A DNA stretch of 64,000 nucleotides from an uncultured Caldilineaceae bacterium (GCA_958295915.1 OY282381.1:1696722-1760721), one strand, 5' to 3'; shown: positions 40,725-49,839, counted from the stretch's first letter. Numbers and translations are program-made. Notes: generated by a model not told the origin, from the sequence alone.

Positions 40725-41663
40725 ATGCCCAATCGCAAGACCCCGCAGCAGGCTGGCGCGCGGAAACTTTCGACAGAATGGCGAGCGGCCCCTGCCGATA
40801 GGCCAATATCCTACCGTGCAGGATGCGCTCCGCCCACATGGATTGCCCGCGCGCGCGCAGCGCTGCGCGGGCGCGCGATCGGGCACGACATTGTATTTTA
40901 CCATTCAGTGCCAAGCACAATGCCAATCGCGCGCCAAATCATCGACAGGCGCGGCGGCGCCGCCGCCGGCGCAGTCGTCATCGCTGACGAACAGACAGCT
41001 GGCCGGGGACGCTTGCAACGTCATTGGGATGCCATGGCCGGACGCGGGCTGCTGGGCAGTTATGTCCTCTGTGCCGATCTGCTCCCGGAACAACCATCAC
41101 TGACTGTGATGCTCGCTGGCCTGGCCGTGCTCAAGGCGATCCATCAATGCTGCCCACAACTGGAACACCGGATCCACCTGAAGTGGCCGAACGACGTTAT
41201 CGCCCTGGAACCTGACGGCCCCGTGAAGCTGGCGGGAATCCTCGTGGAAAGCATCTTTCACAAAGGGACGCTGAGCGGCGCCGTTCTCGGAATCGGCATA
41301 AATGTCAACCAGCGAGAGGACGAACTGCCGTCCACTCGAGCCGCTGGGCTACCCCCTTCCAGCCTGACGATTGTGGCCAATCAAGCGTCCATCGACAGAG
41401 AGGCTCTGCTGGTGGCTTTGTGCCAGGCGCTGGATCATCTGTGCGCGCCCCACTCCCGCCCTCCTGCGGAGGCAGTTCATGCCCGCTGGCAGTGCGCGCT
41501 GGCCGGTCTGGGCGCTGTCGTTACCGCGCAGAGTGAAGACCGACCGATCAGCGGTCGGGCCGTCGGCGCATCTCGGCACGGCGCGCTGCTGGTGCGCAGA
41601 GCCAGCGGCGAGATGCTGGAAATCCACTCCGGGGATGTCACTTTTGACTGGAACACCACGTGA
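40725..41663 (+). CDS. birA: Biotin-[acetyl-CoA-carboxylase] ligase
   Basis: About 312 residues. It makes biotinyl-AMP and attaches biotin to the BCCP lysine. The catalytic signature is intact: ADEQTAGRGRLQRHW (the G-R-G-R-x-x-R loop), HLKWPNDVI, KLAGILVES and GIGINVNQ. The C-terminal domain (GRAVGASRHGALLVRRASGEMLEIHSGDV) is present. There is no N-terminal helix-turn-helix, so it is a class I ligase without repressor function. The start at 40725 follows GGAAGAGGG; the longer frame upstream is not family-like. Its position beside the carboxylase operon is functionally coherent. Confidence 0.93.
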   Translation: MPNRKTPQQAGARKLSTEWRAAPADRPISYRAGCAPPTWIARARAALRGRAIGHDIVFYHSVPSTMPIARQIIDRRGGAAAGAVVIADEQTAGRGRLQRHWDAMAGRGLLGSYVLCADLLPEQPSLTVMLAGLAVLKAIHQCCPQLEHRIHLKWPNDVIALEPDGPVKLAGILVESIFHKGTLSGAVLGIGINVNQREDELPSTRAAGLPPSSLTIVANQASIDREALLVALCQALDHLCAPHSRPPAEAVHARWQCALAGLGAVVTAQSEDRPISGRAVGASRHGALLVRRASGEMLEIHSGDVTFDWNTT

Positions 41664-41830
41664 CGGCCCCACAGTTAAAATTTGTGGGCTTCGTCCAGTT
41701 ACATAGCGCCCCATCCGACTGATCTTGTAGTTGGCCTGCGGATCACATTGGTTTTCTTCGTCGTAACGGGTATGATTAGCCGTGTAAACTTCTATCGACA
41801 GGCGCGGTCATTCATAACCCGATTTTTGCC

Positions 41831-43429
41831 ATGAGTCTATCCTTTCAACCCCCGGTTCGATTCCAACTCGAAGAGACGTCCGGCCAAGCCCGTTCTCCCA
41901 GCCAGCGACGCCCCGGCGGGCAGACGCAGCGACGCTGGCTGACCCTTCTGGTGTTACTCGGTTTCGGGTGGCGTATGATCGGTTTGACCACCCAGAGCCT
42001 CTGGCGAGAGGAGGTGGATTCGCTCTGGCTGTCGCTTCGTTCGCTGGACGAAATCGTTTCGATGTTTATCTCTCCAGCGCAAAATGGGCCTCTCTACTAT
42101 CTCCTCCTACGCCCGTGGCTACTGTTCTTCGGCGCCGACCAGTTTTCTCTACGCTACACATCCGTGCTGATCAGCACGGCCGCCATCGCGCTCATGTGGC
42201 AGGTCGCCCGGCGCATGGTGCCGGGCGACGGCAAGACACTTCTAGCGAATCTGCCGCTCCTGTCGACCCTCTTTCTGGCGGTCAATCCGTATCAACTCTG
42301 GTACAGTCAGGAGGGCAAAATGTACGCGCTCGTCATGGCGTTGACGCTGCTCTCCAGTTGGAGTTGGCTACAGGCCATGTGGTTCAGCGGCAGCAGGCGC
42401 TGGCTGAGTTATCTGCTGATCACGTCCATCTCCATCTACACGCACCTGCTGACAGCCCTGATTGTGCCTGTCCATTTCATCTGGTTTCTGATGGCAACCC
42501 CCCTCAACCGGCAACGCTGGAAAGGGTACGGACTTACCCTCAGCGGATTCTTGCTACCCTATCTGCCTCTTATCTGGTGGCAGTGGCGCTATCTGATCAG
42601 CGCTGACTATAACAGCGGCTTTCGCTTCACTCCTTTGCCGGAGATGGCCCGCATTCTACTCCTGAACCACGCTCAGGGCGCGCTGGATCCAATTTCGCAC
42701 ATCTGGCTGATCCCAATTTTCTTTCTCGGCTTGACCGGTCTGCTGGTGGGGTATACGGAGTTCGGGGGACGCATAGTAAACGTGGGCCTGCTCGCGACCT
42801 GGATCATTCTGCCGGTGCTGCTGATCTACGCCATCAGTCTCGCAACGCCGGTTTTCGTGGATCGCTACATTATCTGGATTGCGCCGGCGTTTGCCATGTT
42901 TCTGGCTCTGGGGACACAGGTGATACGTCGCGCCTATGGCCGTCTGGGCGCCTGGATAGCGCTGGGACTGATCCTTTTTGTGGTAGGATTCTGGGGATAT
43001 AGCGGGTGGGAGCAAGTCCACCGTCCCCACAAAACCCAATTGCGCGAAGCGATTCACTACATCGTGGAAAAACGCAGGCCGGAAGAGTTGCTGATCTTAC
43101 AGATTCCTCATACCCATTTTGCCTATCGCTATTTCACCAGCAGTTTCGACAGCGCGCCGTTCGCCAATAGCGACAAGCGACTAGAGCCGTGGATGGATGG
43201 TCTGTGGACGAACAACGGCTTATCGGATGACCGGGCAGCGATCCAAGTGGAGCAAGAAATGCGAACCGCCATCCAACGGTTCGACAGCGCCTGGGTGATT
43301 CTGGTGGAAGACGATATGTGGGATAGCCGTGGGCTGATGAAGCGCTGGCTGGACGAAAACGCGACGCCGCTCAATACGCGCCAATTTCACGGCCTCGAAG
43401 TGCGGCACTATCAGTTCAACCGGCGTTGA
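41831..43429 (+). CDS. Polytopic membrane protein, GT-C glycosyltransferase-like
   Basis: 532 residues. After a basic 35-residue N-terminus come ten or so hydrophobic helices, then a soluble C-terminal domain of about 150 residues. The first external loop has LWREEVDSLWLSLRSLDEI, where the acidic pair after the first helix corresponds to the catalytic Asp/Glu of GT-C enzymes (PMT_2/ArnT-like). NGPLYYLLLRPWLLFFG is the typical following motif. Such proteins use polyprenyl-phosphate sugars outside the membrane. The acceptor is unknown. Confidence 0.75.
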   Translation: MSLSFQPPVRFQLEETSGQARSPSQRRPGGQTQRRWLTLLVLLGFGWRMIGLTTQSLWREEVDSLWLSLRSLDEIVSMFISPAQNGPLYYLLLRPWLLFFGADQFSLRYTSVLISTAAIALMWQVARRMVPGDGKTLLANLPLLSTLFLAVNPYQLWYSQEGKMYALVMALTLLSSWSWLQAMWFSGSRRWLSYLLITSISIYTHLLTALIVPVHFIWFLMATPLNRQRWKGYGLTLSGFLLPYLPLIWWQWRYLISADYNSGFRFTPLPEMARILLLNHAQGALDPISHIWLIPIFFLGLTGLLVGYTEFGGRIVNVGLLATWIILPVLLIYAISLATPVFVDRYIIWIAPAFAMFLALGTQVIRRAYGRLGAWIALGLILFVVGFWGYSGWEQVHRPHKTQLREAIHYIVEKRRPEELLILQIPHTHFAYRYFTSSFDSAPFANSDKRLEPWMDGLWTNNGLSDDRAAIQVEQEMRTAIQRFDSAWVILVEDDMWDSRGLMKRWLDENATPLNTRQFHGLEVRHYQFNRR

Positions 43430-43446
43430 TGCGTTTGCATGAAAAA

Positions 43447-43479
43447 GGTTGTATCGCGCGCCACGGTAGGGCGCTATAC
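43447..43479 (-). repeat. F1 palindromic element (single copy)
   Basis: Reverse-orientation F1 copy just after the GT-C-like gene: plus strand reads CGCGCGCCACGGTAGGGCGC with flanks GGTTGTAT and TATACC. Confidence 0.65.
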
Positions 43480-43575
43480 CGTACACGAAGAACACGCAAA
43501 AATGCCAGGGACACGTTCACTTCTGCACATGCCTTCCTGGCAAATATAGCAGCGGAATCGTATTGGAGCTTTCAA

Positions 43576-44289
43576 ATGTATCAAAATTCCGGCGGTCGGG
43601 GCTGGAACGCCCTCACCCGCAATCAGCAGATCGCCATCGGGATCATCGGAATTCTGGTCCTGTATGCGCTCATATCCAATGCCGGATCCTTGGGGCGACT
43701 GAGCAATCCATCATGGATCATCGCCGTCGCGGCCATTATTCTGGTTGCCCTGCCCGTCCACGAAATGGCCCACGCGGCCATGGCCGTCCACCTGGGGGAT
43801 CCGACGCCGCGCACGCAAGGACGCTACACTCTCAACCCCATCGCCCATATCGATCCCATCGGCGCTATACTGATTGTTTTTTCCGGGTTCGGTTGGGCCA
43901 AACCGGTGCAATGGAATCCCCGCAACATCGACGTGGACATCCGCTTGGGGACGATTCTGGTCGCCGCGGCTGGCCCCGTCAGCAATCTCCTGCTGGCCGC
44001 AATTGCCGTCTCCCTCGTCCCGTTTGCCACTATCCCTATGCTAGGGCGATTTCTCACTTTCTTCGCCTGGATCAATGCGCTGCTGTTTGTATTCAATCTG
44101 ATTCCGATTCCGCCACTGGATGGTTCCCACATTCTGTTCGCTCTCCTGCCCGGCGACAACTTCGAACTGCGCATGGCCCTGAATCGCTATGGCTTTCTAA
44201 TCTTGCTGATCACGATCTTCCTCGCCAGCAACATCATCACCAGACCGGCTGGCCTGATCGTCGAGTGGCTATTTCGTGTTGTCGGATAG
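43576..44289 (+). CDS. Site-2-type (M50) intramembrane metalloprotease
   Basis: About 237 residues with five or six membrane helices. The zinc motif HEMAHA (H-E-x-x-H) lies in the second helix, and NLIPIPPLDGSHI supplies the conserved N-x-P-x-P-x-x-D-G motif with the third zinc ligand. GRYTLNPIAHIDPIGAI is characteristic of the small M50B (YdgP/SpoIVFB-like) group. It cleaves substrates within the membrane. The ATG at 43576 has GGAG 7 bases upstream. No partner or substrate gene is obvious. Confidence 0.9.
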   Translation: MYQNSGGRGWNALTRNQQIAIGIIGILVLYALISNAGSLGRLSNPSWIIAVAAIILVALPVHEMAHAAMAVHLGDPTPRTQGRYTLNPIAHIDPIGAILIVFSGFGWAKPVQWNPRNIDVDIRLGTILVAAAGPVSNLLLAAIAVSLVPFATIPMLGRFLTFFAWINALLFVFNLIPIPPLDGSHILFALLPGDNFELRMALNRYGFLILLITIFLASNIITRPAGLIVEWLFRVVG

Positions 44290-44420
44290 AGCTGCCAGGA
44301 CCCGATCTGGCGCCGGAAAAGGGGTGTTCGCCAGTCTGGCGCAGGCTCTTGCGGTTGGCCATATCAGCCCCTGGCGACGAAATGCCCGATTCCTATTTGG
44401 GATCGCGGGAATGTTTGAGT

Positions 44421-45065
44421 ATGATGGAGACAAGATTGGAAGCGGATGCATTCATGCCGGGCCCAGTCATGCGGGTCGGTCGGCGTATACGCCAATTCGT
44501 GCGCGGTGTCACAGCTTCGGTATCAGCCGAGGAGCTACAACAGGCAGCCGAATATCTGCCGCTGAATGGGTTAGCCCGCTTTCAACAGATGCCTGTGGAT
44601 GCCCAGCGGCACAGTTTGAACGTTCTGACGACCTTGCAGCGCGCAGGTTGGCATGATCCGGATCTGGCGGCGGCAGCGCTGCTCCACGACGTGGGCAAAG
44701 TGGCGGCGGAAGCCGCCGGCCTGACGTTCAACGCCTGGATACGGACGGCGCTGGTACTGATGGAGGCAGTTGCGCCCAGGGTCTCCGCCCGCCTGGCAGT
44801 GAACGAGCCAACCGGTGGTTGGCGCTATCTGCTATATGTCCACCTGGCGCATCCGACCATCGGGGCGCATTGGGCCGAGGCAGACGGATGCAGCCCGCTT
44901 ACATGCTGGCTGATTGCCCATCATCAGTTGAGCTATGAGCGCCATCCTGTCCATTTCTCATCAAACACTGAACCGGCGGAAATACCGAATAAAGCGCCGC
45001 AACAGACCGCAGAACATCGACAGTGTCTGCTAACAGCACTGCAATGGGCCGACAGTCGGAACTGA
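44421..45065 (+). CDS. HD-domain protein carrying an in-frame F3 repeat
   Basis: About 214 residues. The HD-type metal-dependent phosphohydrolase signature is visible: RHSLNVL, then AAALLHDVGKVAAE (His-Asp pair) and later WLIAHHQ. The chosen start follows the M50 gene by 130 bp; an internal ATG at 44454 is also possible. Residues about 170-190 (YERHPVHFSSNTEPAEIPN) are encoded by an F3 palindromic element, after which the frame continues into a plausible native end, LLTALQWADSRN. The element therefore inserted without breaking the gene. The substrate is unknown. Confidence 0.78.
   Translation: MMETRLEADAFMPGPVMRVGRRIRQFVRGVTASVSAEELQQAAEYLPLNGLARFQQMPVDAQRHSLNVLTTLQRAGWHDPDLAAAALLHDVGKVAAEAAGLTFNAWIRTALVLMEAVAPRVSARLAVNEPTGGWRYLLYVHLAHPTIGAHWAEADGCSPLTCWLIAHHQLSYERHPVHFSSNTEPAEIPNKAPQQTAEHRQCLLTALQWADSRN
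44928..44990 (+). repeat. F3 palindromic element inside the HD-domain gene
   Basis: It shares GAGC-ATGAGCGCC, GTCCATTTCTCATCAAACAC and CGGCGGAAATACCGAAT with intergenic copies at 46285-46346 and 48577-48640. Inverted ends GGTAT/ATACC define the family, though here the left end is GCTAT. It is translated in frame. Confidence 0.8.
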
Positions 45066-45209
45066 CAATAGTCCGCCGTTATGGGGCAAGCAACTTCTGC
45101 CGACAGCGCGATTGGATTGAAACCAAGCGTTCCTGTCCAACACTGGCAGATACGCAATCTACTCTACTTGAAACTGTAATCCCATACTCTACTCTCAGGA
45201 CAGTTGCTT

Positions 45210-46214
45210 ATGGCTGAAACCACTGCAAAAATTACAATCGTTGGGCTGGATCTGATAGGAATCAGCATCGGCCTATCCTTGCGCCAGAATGCAGGCAACT
45301 ATCAGGTCATCGGCCACGATCGCGACGTGACCCGCACGAATGACGCCAAACAGCGTGGCGGGATCGATTCATCCACCTGGAATCTGCACCAGGCCTGCGA
45401 CAACGCCAGCCTGGTCATCACCACCGAACCTTTGCCAGAACTGCCAGAGTTTTTGCAGCACATCCGCGAGGATGTCACAGATGGCGCGGTGATTTTCAGC
45501 ATCGGCCCTGTCATGCAACCGGCCCTGCACATTGCCGACAACAACCTACCGGAAGGCATCCACTTCGTGGCCGGGCGACCGGTTCACAGTGACATCAGCA
45601 GCCAGCCGGAGCCTCGCAGCGACCTGCTCAATGAAAGCGCATTTTGTATTGGCGCCAGTCCTCAAACCGCCCCCGACGCGTTGGAACTGGTGAGCAATTT
45701 GCTGGTACGGCTAGGAGCAAAACCCCTTTACATCGACCCGCTTGAACATGACGGTGTCGTCGCGGCTGTGGAACAGTTGCCCGAAATTCTGGCCGCTGTC
45801 CTTTTCCAGACAGCGCATGATGCCCCAGGCTGGCACGAAAGCCAGAAGTTAGCCGGACGTCGTTTCGCTCTCAGCACAGCCCTGGATGCTGTCCCGCAAG
45901 AACTGGCCGCGGCGCTGTTCGCCAATCGAGACGCGCTCGTGCGCCGGTTGGACCAGCTTTCCACCATCCTGGAAACATGGCGCGCATTCCTGACCGCCGA
46001 AGATGTCAAACCGCTACAGGAACAGCTCGATGGACTTGTTCAAGGCCGCGCCAAGTGGGAGCGCGAAGCAAAACTGCGGGACTGGGACCGTCTGCTGGAA
46101 TCGTCCTCCCGCGATGACTACACCGGCTCCCTAGGCCAGATGTTCTTCGGCAATCTCTTGCGCGGCCGGCCAGGGCGACGCGATAAGAACAACCCTGCCA
46201 AAAAAGAGGGCTGA
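45210..46214 (+). CDS. Prephenate dehydrogenase-like NAD(P)-dependent protein
   Basis: About 334 residues. The N-terminus has a Rossmann fold (KITIVGLDLIGISIGLSLRQ) followed by VIGHDRD, and the layout of TyrA-type prephenate dehydrogenases with a helical C-terminal dimer domain. The second glycine of the usual G-x-G-x-x-G is Asp-Leu (GLDLIG). Active-site residues are not clearly recognised; the catalytic His region is weak. The last 30 residues are charged and poorly conserved. A role in tyrosine synthesis is possible but uncertain. The ATG at 45210 follows AGGA. Confidence 0.68.
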   Translation: MAETTAKITIVGLDLIGISIGLSLRQNAGNYQVIGHDRDVTRTNDAKQRGGIDSSTWNLHQACDNASLVITTEPLPELPEFLQHIREDVTDGAVIFSIGPVMQPALHIADNNLPEGIHFVAGRPVHSDISSQPEPRSDLLNESAFCIGASPQTAPDALELVSNLLVRLGAKPLYIDPLEHDGVVAAVEQLPEILAAVLFQTAHDAPGWHESQKLAGRRFALSTALDAVPQELAAALFANRDALVRRLDQLSTILETWRAFLTAEDVKPLQEQLDGLVQGRAKWEREAKLRDWDRLLESSSRDDYTGSLGQMFFGNLLRGRPGRRDKNNPAKKEG

Positions 46215-46225
46215 GCGCACCGCAG

Positions 46226-46258
46226 TTGGCGCGCCCTACAGTGGCGCGCCAACCAACC
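46226..46258 (+). repeat. F1 palindromic element with extended 10-bp stem
   Basis: The arms TTGGCGCGCC and GGCGCGCCAA are perfectly complementary around CTACAGT, the best hairpin of the family. It follows the TyrA-like gene and lies 27 bp before an F3 copy; it could also act as that gene's transcript end. Confidence 0.8.
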
Positions 46259-46284
46259 TTTCCCCCCTATGCGGACGATGACCT

Positions 46285-46346
46285 ATTCGGTATTCCCGCC
46301 AATTCAGTGTTTGATGAGAAATGGACAGGGTGGCGCTCATGCCTCC
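46285..46346 (-). repeat. F3 palindromic element (intergenic)
   Basis: Minus-strand F3 copy: GAGGCATGAGCGCCACCC, GTCCATTTCTCATCAAACAC, TTGGCGGGAATACCGAAT. It lies beside an F1 copy, upstream of the secreted repeat protein. Confidence 0.8.
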
Positions 46347-46415
46347 AACGATAGTTCTACCGCCTGATTCTGCGCCGGAATTCGGAATTCATGATAGAAG
46401 GAGCAGAGCAACCAT

Positions 46416-47756
46416 ATGAAACAGAAACAACTACAACTGTTTGTCTTTGTCACGATGGCATTGGCTTTCATCTTCACCTTGGGCGTCAACCGATCAATCA
46501 CCCACGCCCAGGGCCAGTTCCCGGGCTACAAGTCGAGTATCCAGACCTATAACATGAGTGATATGCCTGCCAATATCACCCTGGCTTTCTACAGACAGGA
46601 TGGCAGCCTGGAAAAGACGCTTACCGACATCATTGAGCGCAACCGTTCAAAGACGTACTTCACCTTGCCAGTGGCTGAAGGATTCAGTGGCTCAGTTGTC
46701 ATTTCATCGGACCAGCCAATCGCCGCCATTAGCAACATGATGAACAATGAGTTCTCAGCCGGTGGAGCCTACGTGGGCCGCAGTCAGGGCAGCGCATCTG
46801 TGCATCTGCCCCTGCTGATGAAAGATCATCTCGGCTCCAATAGCTGGTTCACCCTACAGAATACCAGCTCCACTCCTGCAAATGTGACAGTGAACTACAG
46901 CGACGGCACAAGGACCCAGGCCACCCTTGCGGCTCACGCAACCTACAACTTCTATCAGAAACTAGAGCCTCATACCGGCAAAGTCTTCGCCGCGGAAATC
47001 TCCAGCGACCAGCCCATTGTAGCTGTAGTGTTCCAGGAAGATGCAACATCCCTGGCAATCTATAGCGGCTTTGCCAAGGGCGTTACCAATCCTGTGATGC
47101 CCTTGGTCAATGCCAACAATTACGGTTACCGCACCAGTATCCAGATACAGAATACAGGCAACACAGAGACCGCCGTCACCGTATCCTACCTGCCGTCCGC
47201 GGCCGGTACCGCCTGCGCCGAAACCCAGACCATCGAGGCGAAGCAGTCGGTAACATTTGCGCTGAACGCATTTCAGAACGGCTCCCACTCTACGTGCAAG
47301 GGCGGCGAGCTGTTCATTGGTTCCGCCCATGTTGCGGCGAATAGCGCTGAGCAGCCTCTGACAGCCGTTGTCAATCAATTTGCTGGCAGTAACCCTTTAA
47401 CCCACTTCGCGGCCTACAGCAGTTTTGATCCGGAAAGCGCCACGCAGACCGTGCGGCTGCCGCTGATCATGGATCGCAACGACGACTACTACACCGGGAT
47501 CAATATTATGAATGTGGGATTGTCACCGACTGACGTGGAGTGCATATTTATCGACACTACCTACACGGTTACCAAGACTTTGCAGCCCAACGAGGCCTTG
47601 ACGGATCTGCAGACAAACAAGATACGGGAAGGCTATGTTGGCAGTGCCACCTGCACGGCCCAAGCTGCCGACGCGAAAATCGTAGGGGTGGTGAATCAGT
47701 TACAGATCGGTTCCAGCGATGACCAATTCCTGGTCTATGAAGGATTCAATCGGTAA
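46416..47756 (+). CDS. Secreted beta-rich repeat protein of unknown function
   Basis: 446 residues. The N-terminus is a signal peptide (MKQKQLQLFVFVTMALAFIF...SITHAQG). The rest consists of about three related modules of 130-140 residues. Each pairs a strand like SIQTYNMSDMPANITLAFY, NSWFTLQNTSSTPANVTVNY or YGYRTSIQIQNTGNTETAV with a later SSDQPIAA/SSDQPIVAVV or EQPLTAVVNQF strand. The pattern is known from exported proteins of Chloroflexota and relatives with FxxLQN-like modules; function is not established. A Cys pair occurs in modules 3 and 4. A terminator follows. Confidence 0.75.
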   Translation: MKQKQLQLFVFVTMALAFIFTLGVNRSITHAQGQFPGYKSSIQTYNMSDMPANITLAFYRQDGSLEKTLTDIIERNRSKTYFTLPVAEGFSGSVVISSDQPIAAISNMMNNEFSAGGAYVGRSQGSASVHLPLLMKDHLGSNSWFTLQNTSSTPANVTVNYSDGTRTQATLAAHATYNFYQKLEPHTGKVFAAEISSDQPIVAVVFQEDATSLAIYSGFAKGVTNPVMPLVNANNYGYRTSIQIQNTGNTETAVTVSYLPSAAGTACAETQTIEAKQSVTFALNAFQNGSHSTCKGGELFIGSAHVAANSAEQPLTAVVNQFAGSNPLTHFAAYSSFDPESATQTVRLPLIMDRNDDYYTGINIMNVGLSPTDVECIFIDTTYTVTKTLQPNEALTDLQTNKIREGYVGSATCTAQAADAKIVGVVNQLQIGSSDDQFLVYEGFNR

Positions 47757-47784
47757 AGTTTTCGTCCTCATCAATGATAGCGGA

Positions 47785-47810
47785 AAGGAGGGCAACTGCC
47801 CTCCTTGTTT
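47785..47810 (+). terminator. Rho-independent terminator
   Basis: A 9-bp stem, AAGGAGGGC paired with GCCCTCCTT across AACT, then GTTT. It lies 28 bases after the secreted-protein stop. The T-run is short. Confidence 0.65.
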
Positions 47811-47869
47811 GGGTTGCATACCAACGTCTGGCAGGCGGCGCTTTCAGCCCGAAGTGTAGTGAAGACGGT

Positions 47870-48409
47870 ATGAAACGCCAGGCGTATATTCTGGTTATGG
47901 TTCTCCTACTCCTGGGCTGCAATCGCCGTGAAGACATCCCGAGCGCATCTCAGGCAGCGCCTCCGCAGCCGCCCGCGATGATCGTCGCCACCGACGAGTC
48001 TATGGTGGCGACACCCGTTGTGTTCGATATTTCGACACTCAAGACAACGGCGAATACAGGCGCTTTAACCGGCGTGCTGATTCTGAAGACAGACGCTGGT
48101 CTCAAACCAGTGACAGACATTAAAATAGCGCTTGGCGAGACATTGAGCGATGATGATGATATCGAGCGTATCGTCGCCTACGACCCGTCCGCGGCGCCGG
48201 TTTCCTACACGAATTCCACAGGACGTTTTAGGTTCGAAAATCTCAAACCCGGACGCTATGGACTTATCCTCGACATCGTGCTAAGCTCATTCCTATTGTT
48301 CCAGGAAGGTACGCCCAATGCAATCCTCTTTGACATAACAGCCGGCGAAGTGACCGACCTGGGCCGCCTCGAATACTCGGAGTTGCCTCTTCCCCAATCA
48401 CGCAGATGA
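47870..48409 (+). CDS. Putative lipoprotein with carboxypeptidase-regulatory-like domain
   Basis: 179 residues. The N-terminus MKRQAYILVMVLLLLGCNRR is a lipoprotein signal with lipobox LLGC, so Cys17 should be lipidated. A Pro/Ala-rich linker follows. The C-terminal 110 residues (GALTGVLILKTDAG..., TNSTGRFRFENLKPGRYGLIL) match the beta-sandwich of carboxypeptidase-regulatory-like domains, where G-x-F-x-F-x-x-L-x-P-G is conserved. Function is unknown. A longer frame upstream is not plausible, since it would bury the signal peptide. Confidence 0.75.
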   Translation: MKRQAYILVMVLLLLGCNRREDIPSASQAAPPQPPAMIVATDESMVATPVVFDISTLKTTANTGALTGVLILKTDAGLKPVTDIKIALGETLSDDDDIERIVAYDPSAAPVSYTNSTGRFRFENLKPGRYGLILDIVLSSFLLFQEGTPNAILFDITAGEVTDLGRLEYSELPLPQSRR

Positions 48410-48454
48410 CAGGTCCTTGTCCGCGGTTCACGCCTCTTGCAAATCCATCAACGC

Positions 48455-48553
48455 TATAGCGCCCTACAATGGCGCGCACTACAACCTTATCGCGCCCTAC
48501 AGTGGCGCGCGCTACAACCTTATCGCGCCCTACAATGGCGCGTACTATACCTT
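48455..48553 (+). repeat. F1 tandem array, three 33-bp units
   Basis: Three head-to-tail units with exact 33-bp period starting at 48455, 48488 and 48521. Each has core CGCGCC-CTACA(A/G)T-GGCGCG and a tail like GCTACAACCT. The loop varies between CTACAAT and CTACAGT. The array lies after the lipoprotein gene and 24 bp before an F3 copy. Confidence 0.88.
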
Positions 48554-48576
48554 TGTTCAAAGCGTGGAACCCACGA

Positions 48577-48640
48577 TTGAGGTATGAGCGCCGCCCAGTC
48601 CATTTCTCATCAAACACTGAACTGGCGGGAATACCGAACT
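48577..48640 (+). repeat. F3 palindromic element (intergenic)
   Basis: GAGGTATGAGCGCCGCCCA, GTCCATTTCTCATCAAACAC, CTGGCGGGAATACCGAACT. It ends exactly at the stop codon of the minus-strand aminotransferase. Confidence 0.8.
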
Positions 48641-49839
48641 CATTCGATCAGTCCCTCGGCGCGAAATCCGGCCGCCAGCCGCTGAATCCCTTCAGCGATC
48701 TCCTCCGGGGCGTTGTAGCCAAAACACAGCCGCAGACAGTTGCGTCCGGCAACGCCGTCCGGCGCAAACTGCGGCCCCGGATGATAGCCCACGTCATACT
48801 CGTCCAAAATCCTGTCCCGCGCAGCTACTGTATCAGCCCCCTCCGGCAGTTGCAGCCAGATGAAAAGCCCGCCCTGGGGACGGCTCCAACGGGTAGCGCT
48901 TGCGGGAAAATATTCATCCAGAGCGGCCAATATCGCATCCCGGCGTTGTTTCTGGATGTCGTTGATCTCCTCAATGTGACTGTACAGATGGCTGGTGGAA
49001 AAACGATGCACCGCCCACGAGCCAAAGGTGCTCACCGAACCACCGCTCTTTGCGCCCAGTGCCCGCTCCAGAAACGCCCGTGGACCGGTCAAATAACCGA
49101 TGCGCATTCCCGGCGCGATGATCTTGGAAAAGGAGGCCACATAGAGCACGCGACCGCTCCCATCCAGAGAATAGATGGACGGGACGTCCTTCCCCTCGAA
49201 GCGCAGATCCACGTAGCAGTCGTCCTCCAGAATCGGCACGTCATACTGCTGGGAAAGAGCCACCAAGGCCTGGCGCCGTTCCAGGCTCATTGTCCAGCCC
49301 TGCGGATTTTGGAACGTCGGCACAGTGTAGATCAGCTTCGGTGGTTTGCTCTCAGCGATCGCCTGGCGGATGGCATCTTCGATGGCTGTGGGAATCATCC
49401 CCTCTTCATCCGTTGCCACGCCCCGCAGGTCTGCCCGAAAGCGGCGTAGGGTATTGAGCGTCCCGCTATAGACAAAATCCTCCGTCAGCACCACATCGCG
49501 GGGGTCCAGCAGGGTCTCGGCAATCATATGGATCGGCTGGCTGGATCCGTCGCCCAAGATGATGTCGTCCGCGGTCACGTTGATAGCCCGGTCCCGCTCT
49601 AACTTAGCGGCCACGAACTCCCGCAGAGGGGTGTAGCCCTGGGGATGGGCATAGAGAGATAGATCGCCGCCCTCCTCTTCCATCGCCTGCCGCAGGCCCT
49701 CGAGAAGCCCCGCTATAGGCAAAGAAGTCGGGTCCGGATAGGCTACAGCAAAATCGTAGCGGCCCCGTTTCCCCCAGCCGATCCCCTTGGGCGCAGCTGC
49801 AGTACGGGCATACAGCCCGGCAAAACTGAACGTTGACAT
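48640..49839 (-). CDS. PLP-dependent aminotransferase, class I/II
   Basis: About 399 residues. The fold-type I pattern is clear: GDGSSQPIHMIAETLLDP, YTVPTFQNPQGWTMS, EDDCYVDLRFEG and the PLP lysine in ASFSKIIAPGMRIGYL. The S-F-S-K-I-x-x-P-G-x-R-x-G-Y layout is that of the 2-aminoadipate/MocR-like subgroup, here without a GntR helix-turn-helix domain. Substrate is unknown. The ATG at 49839 has GGAG eight bases upstream. It diverges from the class III aminotransferase gene. Confidence 0.88.
   Translation of the reverse strand: MSTFSFAGLYARTAAAPKGIGWGKRGRYDFAVAYPDPTSLPIAGLLEGLRQAMEEEGGDLSLYAHPQGYTPLREFVAAKLERDRAINVTADDIILGDGSSQPIHMIAETLLDPRDVVLTEDFVYSGTLNTLRRFRADLRGVATDEEGMIPTAIEDAIRQAIAESKPPKLIYTVPTFQNPQGWTMSLERRQALVALSQQYDVPILEDDCYVDLRFEGKDVPSIYSLDGSGRVLYVASFSKIIAPGMRIGYLTGPRAFLERALGAKSGGSVSTFGSWAVHRFSTSHLYSHIEEINDIQKQRRDAILAALDEYFPASATRWSRPQGGLFIWLQLPEGADTVAARDRILDEYDVGYHPGPQFAPDGVAGRNCLRLCFGYNAPEEIAEGIQRLAAGFRAEGLIE

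Noticed and set aside
43563..44420. An N-terminal extension of the HD-domain protein across the M50 protease gene
   Set aside because: The extension is the +1 frame shadow of the protease; similarity to HD proteins starts only after 44421.
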